A DNA stretch of 34,830 bases from Micromonospora arborensis. GTDB taxonomy: Bacteria; Actinomycetota; Actinomycetes; Mycobacteriales; Micromonosporaceae. The stretch lies in the NCBI RefSeq assembly GCF_003205615.1, contig NZ_PYBV01000019.1:152115-186944 (forward strand), read 5' to 3'. Of the stretch, positions 33,144 to 34,830 are shown piece after piece. Numbering within the stretch: the first letter of the stretch is position 1; every line of letters begins with the position of its first letter. Position numbers and translations under genes: made by a program. Under the pieces are notes generated by a model. That model did no database searches, had not been told where the DNA came from, and was given only the letters and a program-made list of their open reading frames with translations.

Positions 33144-33992
33144 TCACTTTCCGAGCAGGGCGAGCGCGCCGTACCACGCCGGGCCCGGGTTCACCCAGTC
33201 TGGGTAGAGCCGCACCATCTCGTCGTAGAACTCGCGGGCGGTCGACTTCTCGGCCAGCAGCCGTTCCACGTTCAGCAGATACTGCCGGGTCTGGTCGATG
33301 CAGGCCGGGTCGTCGGAGCGGTCCCGATTCTTGTGGCCGGCGACGACCGCGCGCGGCGCGAGGGCTTCGACGCGGTCCAGGGCTTTGAGCCATTCCCGCA
33401 GGCCACCGTCGACCGTCTCCACGATGTACTGGTGAACCCCGTTGTAGACGACGTCACCGGCCACCACGAGGCCGATCGATGGCACGTGCAGGACGGTGGT
33501 CTGATCGGTGTCGGTGTGTCCGGTCTCGACCGCCTGGATGAGATTGCCCTCAAGCAGGAATCCTTCGGTCGGCACGGGCACGGCGATGACCGGCGATTCC
33601 GGGATCAGGCCAGGGAAGACCACGTCGAACAACTGGCTCCGCCCGACGGTGGCCTGCTGGTGCATCACCTCGATGGTGCCGGGCGTCGCGTAGGTGACCG
33701 CGCCAGGGAAGCGCTTGACCAGCTCACCGGCGCCGAACCAGTGGTCGCCGTGCCCGTGGGTGGCGTAGATGTACGTCAGCCGCTTGCCCGACCGTGCGAT
33801 CCAGTCACCCACCTTCGCGATCTGCTCGTGGGTGAACGGCGGGTCCACCAGGAGGGCCTCCTCGGCCCCGAAGATCAGCGTGGACGCAGTGGGATTCCAG
33901 TTGATCCGCGACCCGTCCGGCATGCGCTGGTCGCCCGCCCGAACCGGACCATCGACGACGAAAACCTCGTAGGACAGGTCAGATGTGGTCAT
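33144..33992 (-). CDS. MBL-fold metallo-hydrolase
   Basis: A 282-residue metallo-beta-lactamase-fold hydrolase. The metal motif HxHxDH is 'THGHGDHW' (His79, His81, Asp83, His84). Further ligands are likely the His in 'ETGHTDTDQT', the Asp in 'VVAGDVVYN' and the His in 'VVAGHKNRD'. No signal peptide is seen. The ATG at 33992 has GAGGGGGAG upstream. The substrate is unknown; a lactone or thioester-type substrate is possible. A near-perfect 31-bp dyad lies 61 bp upstream of the start, so it is the likely target of the adjacent TetR regulator. Confidence 0.9.
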   Translation of the reverse strand: MTTSDLSYEVFVVDGPVRAGDQRMPDGSRINWNPTASTLIFGAEEALLVDPPFTHEQIAKVGDWIARSGKRLTYIYATHGHGDHWFGAGELVKRFPGAVTYATPGTIEVMHQQATVGRSQLFDVVFPGLIPESPVIAVPVPTEGFLLEGNLIQAVETGHTDTDQTTVLHVPSIGLVVAGDVVYNGVHQYIVETVDGGLREWLKALDRVEALAPRAVVAGHKNRDRSDDPACIDQTRQYLLNVERLLAEKSTAREFYDEMVRLYPDWVNPGPAWYGALALLGK

Positions 33993-34053
33993 GTCTCCCC
34001 CTCGGCTGTGCGATGACCGACGTGTCGCGGGCACTGACGTACCCGCCACTCGC

Positions 34054-34084
34054 TGAAATAACCATAGCCGCTATGCCTATTTCA
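34054..34084. promoter_or_regulatory. 31-bp near-palindromic operator, probably for the TetR regulator
   Basis: The dyad is TGAAATA-acc-ATAGC-C-GCTAT-gcc-TATTTCA, centred on 34069; 13 of the 15 possible base pairs match. It is AT-rich in GC-rich surroundings and sits between the tetR stop and the MBL-hydrolase start on the same strand. Size and symmetry suit binding of TetR dimers. I do not see a second copy upstream of tetR in the 80 bases visible. Confidence 0.75.
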
Positions 34085-34111
34085 GGAGCGCCATCGCCCC
34101 CGTGGTCCGCG

Positions 34112-34750
34112 TCACTGGCCGGTCGGACCAGCACCGGCGATGACCTGCGGGATGACCTGTTCGACGATGGTCAGCAGGGTGGTGGTGAGCAGCAGGTGCA
34201 CCTGGGCGCGGGTCAACACCCCCCGCTGGAGCCACTCCCGGGCGGTCGACGTGGCCAACCCGCCGTACGCCCGGACCATCCCGCGCAACTCCTCGCGATG
34301 CTCCGCCTCGCCGGCCAGGCCGACGGCGACGAGCATGCGGTCCGCGGCAACCTCCTCGGCTTCGGCGAGCACCCGCTCCACGTCGGCGTCGCCGCCCATT
34401 CCCCGGGCGGTGACGGCGGCCAACCAGGAGGTGCTGTGCCGGGACACCACGTCGAGGAACCAGGAGACGCTGGCATCGACCCGGCTCCGCAGATCACCCT
34501 TGGGCAACCGCTCCAGGGCAACCTCCGGGATGGTCACCATGACCCGGACGACCTCCAGGTAGAGGTCCTTCTTCGCGCCGAAGTAGTGGTTGACCAGACC
34601 CCGGGCGACGCCGGCCTCCCGGGCGACGTCGGTGGTCGACACGTCCGCGTACGGGCGCTCGCCGAACAGCCGGACCGCGCAGGCCAGGATCTGCCCGCGC
34701 CGGGCGTCCGGCTCCAAACGGCGGCGGCGAGGAGCCGTCTCGACACTCAC
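34112..34750 (-). CDS. TetR-family transcriptional regulator
   Basis: A 212-residue repressor. The N-terminal helix-turn-helix is clear (about residues 18-65: 'RRGQILACAVRLFGERPY', 'TTDVAREAGVARGLVNHYF'). The C-terminal all-helical ligand domain includes 'DASVSWFLDVVSRHSTSW'. The GTG at 34750 is used as start; the GGGCAG just upstream is too close to be a good ribosome binding site, so the start is not certain. It probably controls the MBL hydrolase and CGNR genes downstream through the dyad at 34054-34084. The last 80 bases of the window, upstream of this gene, show nothing else I can name. Confidence 0.92.
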   Translation of the reverse strand: MSVETAPRRRRLEPDARRGQILACAVRLFGERPYADVSTTDVAREAGVARGLVNHYFGAKKDLYLEVVRVMVTIPEVALERLPKGDLRSRVDASVSWFLDVVSRHSTSWLAAVTARGMGGDADVERVLAEAEEVAADRMLVAVGLAGEAEHREELRGMVRAYGGLATSTAREWLQRGVLTRAQVHLLLTTTLLTIVEQVIPQVIAGAGPTGQ

Positions 34751-34830
34751 CTGCCCGACCCTATCGGCCGCTCACCGCGCCAGGCCTAGCGTCAACCACC
34801 GCCCCACCTCGATCAAGTGATGAGAAGTAG

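Overview
This is a very GC-rich actinomycete segment with GTG/TTG starts, many 1-4 nt gene overlaps and hairpin terminators without U-tracts. Gene content (cucumisin-like secreted subtilase, ABC sugar importer without its own ATPase, long KdpC, Usp and SAV_915-like proteins, CGNR zinc-finger protein) suggests a Micromonosporaceae-like organism such as Micromonospora. That placement is inference; nothing in the window names the species.

Layout. (1) 1-1293: the remnant of a small protein-kinase-like gene on the minus strand, broken by a frameshift and carrying a 7-bp tandem repeat near its end. Next come an array of 32-bp tandem repeats and a set of GTTAC-type direct repeats ahead of a secreted subtilase. 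(2) 1294-7004: the subtilase, then a large AAA/LuxR-type signalling ATPase that lacks the usual C-terminal DNA-binding domain. (3) 7162-18443: two divergent sugar operons. The minus-strand operon encodes a lipoprotein sugar-binding protein, two permeases and a GH36 alpha-galactosidase. The plus-strand operon encodes an SDR dehydrogenase, a DgoR-like GntR regulator, galactonate dehydratase, a mutarotase-like protein, a KDPG/KDPGal-type aldolase, a PfkB-family KDG/KDGal kinase and an SMP-30 lactonase. Read together they give a full oxidative (De Ley-Doudoroff) route: import of alpha-galactosides, release of galactose, oxidation to galactonolactone, hydrolysis to galactonate, dehydration to KDGal, phosphorylation, and cleavage to pyruvate and glyceraldehyde-3-phosphate. 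(4) 18545-20427: a yellow/major-royal-jelly-protein beta-propeller and a convergent dienelactone-hydrolase-family protein. (5) 20670-22047: a stand-alone RAM-like domain protein, a universal stress protein and a SAV_915-like protein. (6) 22035-30256 (minus): a complete potassium-uptake system in the order small membrane peptide, kdpF, kdpA, kdpB, kdpC, hairpin, kdpD, kdpE. Ahead of it lies a roughly 100-nt leader that folds on paper into a closed multi-stem RNA. (7) 30510-34750: a TRM11-like methyltransferase, a zinc-binding anti-sigma-like membrane protein, a CGNR zinc-finger protein, an MBL-fold hydrolase and a TetR regulator with a 31-bp near-palindrome between the last two genes.

The most interesting items are the compact galactoside-to-pyruvate island with non-enteric enzyme choices, the putative structured RNA ahead of kdp, and the 27-residue membrane peptide translationally coupled to KdpF. 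No rRNA, tRNA, CRISPR array, insertion sequence or prophage was seen.
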